DNA of 64,000 nt from Pseudomonas sp. LBUM920 (lineage in GTDB: Bacteria > Pseudomonadota > Gammaproteobacteria > Pseudomonadales > Pseudomonadaceae), in NCBI RefSeq assembly GCF_003852315.1, contig NZ_CP027762.1:5003501-5067500 (forward strand), given 5' to 3'. The notes below the pieces were generated by a model that worked only from the letters and a program-made list of their open reading frames with translations, did no database searches and was not told the origin of the DNA. Numbering within the stretch: the first letter of the stretch is position 1; each line of letters starts with the position of its first letter. Below, one piece after another: positions 61,569-64,000 of this stretch. Both the position numbers and the translations under genes were made by a program.

Positions 61569-62681
61569 TCAGTCGTTGAGCAAGCGCCCGTGACGCAGCG
61601 CTTCGCGCCCCGCCACCTTGGCCAGCCAGAAACCCGCTTGGGCATAACGTAGCCGTTCAACGGCAAACAACACCCCGGACGTGCCCGCACACACAATGCT
61701 GACGCGGTCGGTCAAGGGATCAATCACTTCAAAAATCGGCTCGCCGGTCTCCACCCAGTCACCGGCTTTACGCAGGTAACTGATCACGCCGGCATGGGGC
61801 GCAAACAACAGCTCGGTCCCCTCGAACGGCAGGCCTTCGCACGGCGCGTGCTGCGGCGCGGGCCATTCGCCCTTGATCAGGCCTTGTTCGGCCAGGAACG
61901 CGAGGATGCCTTCAGCGTGGAAGATCGCCTCGTCGCGGCCGGTGTCGGCCTGGCCGCCCAGCTCCAGCGTCGTCGCCAGGCACGCCAGCGGAATCTGCGC
62001 CTCGGGGAACGCCCGGGACAGACGCAGCCAGGGCAGCGAACAGGCTTCATCAAACGAGCTGCCGCCGGAGTCTTCCGCCAGCAGGCCGACTTTTACATTC
62101 AAGTGCGCCGACAGCGAACGCCATTGCGGCCAGTGTTGCGGCAACGCGTACATGTGCAGCGCGGCTTCGGCATCGCAATGCAGGTCGAGGACGATATCGG
62201 CGGTGCACGCGTGGCTGAGCAAAACGCGCTGCATGCCTTGCAGCTGGCTGCTCGGCTCGGGCAACGCATTGAGTGCATCGCTCATTGCCTGGCGGATCAT
62301 GCGCACATTGGCGTGTGGGTCATCGCCCAGCTTGCCCTGGAGCAACGCGGCGACCGGCTCGCTCAACTCGACGAAATCACGGTTGAAATTCTTGCCGCTG
62401 CCGACTTCGAAACGCCCTTGGTGGCTGCCTTGCAACAGCTGGCCCAGGCCCATCGGGTTGGCCACGGGCACCAGCTCGATCACGCCATTGAGCGCACCGT
62501 GCTGTTCCAGTTCGGTGAGGCGTTTTTTCAGTTCCCAGGCCGCGCGCATGCCGGGCAATTCATCGGCGTGCAGGCTGGCCTGGATGTAGGCCTTGCGCTC
62601 GCCGCTGCCAAAACGAAACACGCTCAGCTGGCGCTCGCAGCCCAGGTGGCCCCAGGGCAACAGGTGATCGATACGTTCCAT
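61569..62681 (-). CDS. aotO: AotO, succinylglutamate desuccinylase/aspartoacylase-like
   Basis: 370 residues, M14 family (AstE/AspA-like), with QASLHADELPGMRAAW giving a His and Glu, and VLDLHCDAEAALH giving a second His ligand. Located between aotM and aotP, as PA0891/AotO in P. aeruginosa, where its role is not settled. Possibly a desuccinylase for intermediates or a related amide hydrolase. Confidence 0.88.
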   Translation of the reverse strand: MERIDHLLPWGHLGCERQLSVFRFGSGERKAYIQASLHADELPGMRAAWELKKRLTELEQHGALNGVIELVPVANPMGLGQLLQGSHQGRFEVGSGKNFNRDFVELSEPVAALLQGKLGDDPHANVRMIRQAMSDALNALPEPSSQLQGMQRVLLSHACTADIVLDLHCDAEAALHMYALPQHWPQWRSLSAHLNVKVGLLAEDSGGSSFDEACSLPWLRLSRAFPEAQIPLACLATTLELGGQADTGRDEAIFHAEGILAFLAEQGLIKGEWPAPQHAPCEGLPFEGTELLFAPHAGVISYLRKAGDWVETGEPIFEVIDPLTDRVSIVCAGTSGVLFAVERLRYAQAGFWLAKVAGREALRHGRLLND

Positions 62682-62682
62682 A

Positions 62683-63381
62683 TCAGTGCTTCCGTGGCGC
62701 CAGGTAGCTGAGCCAGCGGCGCTCGGCCAACTTGAACAGGCGTACCAGGATAAAGGTCAGGCACAGGTAGAACACGCCGGCCGTGATGTAGGCTTCGAAC
62801 GGCAAGTAGAACTGGGCGTTCACTGTGCGCGCGGCACCGGTGATGTCGATCAAGGTGACGATGGACGCCAGGCTCGTGGTTTGCAGCATCATGATCACTT
62901 CGTTGCTGTACTGCGGCAGCGCACGGCGCAGGGCCGACGGCAGCAGAATGCGGCGGTACAGCTTGTAGCGCGACATGCCCATGGCCTTGGCCGCTTCGAT
63001 CTCACCGTTCGGCGTGGCCTTGAGGCTACCGGCGATGATCTCGGCGGTGTACGCGCTGGTGTTGATCGCAAAGGCCAGGCACGCGCAGAACGTGGCGCTG
63101 GACAGCAGCGGCCACAGGAAGCTTTCGCGCACGGCTTCGAATTGCGCCAGACCGTAGTAGATCAAAAACAGCTGCACCAGCATCGGCGTGCCGCGAATCA
63201 CGTAGGTGTAGAGCCAGGCCGCACCATTGACGATCGGCTGCTTGGACACGCGCATCAAGCCCAGGGGCAAGGCGGCGAGCAAGCCGAAGAACAGCGAGAT
63301 GGCGAGCAATTTCAGGGTGGTCACCAAACCGCCGAGGTACAGCGGCATGGCCTCCCAGATGACGTTGTAGTCGAAGATCAT
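62683..63381 (-). CDS. aotM: Arginine/ornithine ABC transporter permease AotM
   Basis: 232 residues, His/Glu/Gln/Arg-type permease with about five membrane helices and the EAA loop EIEAAKAMGMSRYKLYRRILLP. Starts 4 nt before the aotQ stop, so coupled. Forms a heterodimer with AotQ. Confidence 0.94.
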   Translation of the reverse strand: MIFDYNVIWEAMPLYLGGLVTTLKLLAISLFFGLLAALPLGLMRVSKQPIVNGAAWLYTYVIRGTPMLVQLFLIYYGLAQFEAVRESFLWPLLSSATFCACLAFAINTSAYTAEIIAGSLKATPNGEIEAAKAMGMSRYKLYRRILLPSALRRALPQYSNEVIMMLQTTSLASIVTLIDITGAARTVNAQFYLPFEAYITAGVFYLCLTFILVRLFKLAERRWLSYLAPRKH

Positions 63382-64000
63382 AGATCAGCCGCCCTTACGC
63401 CTACCGAGTAGCGCTTCTCAAGATAGCGCAGGGCCAGCAACGACACGCTGGTGATCACCAGGTACATCGCCGCCACTGCGAGGAAGAAGGTAAAAGGCTC
63501 GCGGGTGGCGTCTGCCGCCTGCTTGGCCTTGAACATCATGTCTTGCAGGCCCACCACCGAAATCAGCGCGGTGGCTTTGGTCAGTACCAGCCAGTTGTTG
63601 GTAAAACCAGGGATCGCCAGCCGAATCATCTGCGGCACCATCACCCGGAAAAACACCTGGAAACTGCTCATGCCATACGCAAGGCCGGCCTCGGCCTGGC
63701 CCTTGGGAATGGCCATGAAGGCGCCGCGGAAAGTTTCCGACAGGTAGGCGCCAAAGATGAAACCCAGGGTGCCGATACCGGCGGCCAAGGGGTTCAAGTC
63801 GATATAGTCGTCGTAGCCGAGCATCGGCGCGACGCGGTTCAGCAAGTCCTGACCGCCGTAGAAAATCAGCAGGATCAGCACCAGGTCGGGGATCCCGCGG
63901 ATCACCGTGGAGTACAAGTCACCCAGCCAGGCCAACCAGCGCACCGGCGACAGGCGTAACGCGACCCCGATCAGACCCAGAACAATGGCCAAGGCCATGG
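63378..64000 (-). CDS. aotQ: Arginine/ornithine ABC transporter permease AotQ (5' end missing)
   Basis: About 206 residues visible; roughly 20-25 N-terminal residues lie beyond the right edge, judging by the usual length near 229-232. Has the permease loop QAEAGLAYGMSSFQVFFRVMVP. The ATG at 63998 is an internal Met, not the true start. aotJ, the binding protein, is expected next outside the window. Confidence 0.92.
   Translation of the reverse strand, partial: MALAIVLGLIGVALRLSPVRWLAWLGDLYSTVIRGIPDLVLILLIFYGGQDLLNRVAPMLGYDDYIDLNPLAAGIGTLGFIFGAYLSETFRGAFMAIPKGQAEAGLAYGMSSFQVFFRVMVPQMIRLAIPGFTNNWLVLTKATALISVVGLQDMMFKAKQAADATREPFTFFLAVAAMYLVITSVSLLALRYLEKRYSVGVRAADL

Noticed and set aside
1..64000. 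CRISPR arrays, prophage or insertion sequences
   Set aside because: No regularly spaced direct repeats, integrase, transposase or phage structural genes were seen.

Overview
The window reads as ordinary chromosome of a fluorescent Pseudomonas (P. fluorescens group). The gene content and order (yceD-rpmF-plsX, rluC/rne, phoPQ, nrdA, flgBCDE, flgAMNZ, amrZ, alaS-lysC-csrA-tRNA, and the arginine aot-argR-aru/ast cluster) are those of Pseudomonas. GC-rich codon use and several REP/REPIN palindromes between genes point to the same group. No phage, insertion sequence or CRISPR array was seen.

Layout. 1-8.5 kb: fatty-acid/ribosome genes (plsX, rpmF, yceD), maf, sppA, a HAD phosphatase, rluC, and RNase E behind a leader of about 690 nt. 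8.6-10.2 kb: a MocA-like nucleotidyltransferase and an XdhC-like protein. 10.4-13.1 kb: dctA with a sigma54 promoter, divergent from an AraC-type regulator; four copies of a TGGC-N8-GCCA dyad lie in and near the gap. 13.2-18.8 kb: phoP-phoQ with a small periplasmic protein and a four-repeat PhoP box, a phosphopantetheinyl transferase, and a second two-component pair. 19.5-22.5 kb: nrdA with a long leader carrying DnaA boxes, and no nrdB downstream. 22.5-23.7 kb: a papain-like protein behind a perfect hrp box, a probable type III effector. 23.8-31.7 kb: the flagellar/chemotaxis block flgBCDE, cheR, cheV, flgA, flgM, flgN, flgZ, with sigma54 and sigma28 promoters. 31.8-37.6 kb: an MFS transporter, four tRNAs, two tiny membrane proteins behind a sigma54-like promoter, amrZ, mgtE and csrA. 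37.7-43.8 kb: lysC, alaS, ltaE and an FMN-riboswitch-controlled ribH. 43.9-45.5 kb: an M91-type metallopeptidase with RTX-like repeats. 45.5-64 kb: arginine succinyltransferase genes (aruC-aruF-aruG-astD-astB-hyp-astE), their regulator argR and the arginine/ornithine ABC transporter (aotPOMQ). A very large dermonecrotic-toxin/LRR gene, split by a frameshift, sits between argR and aruC.

How the genes work together. AotQMP imports arginine/ornithine, ArgR senses it, and the Aru/Ast enzymes convert arginine to glutamate and succinate. The flagellar genes show the usual hierarchy of RpoN and then FliA. The accessory part that stands out is three effector- or toxin-like genes: the hrp-box papain-like protein, the M91/RTX protein, and the DUF6543-like/LRR protein. 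All three are embedded in core loci. All calls rest on reading the sequence; no database search was run.
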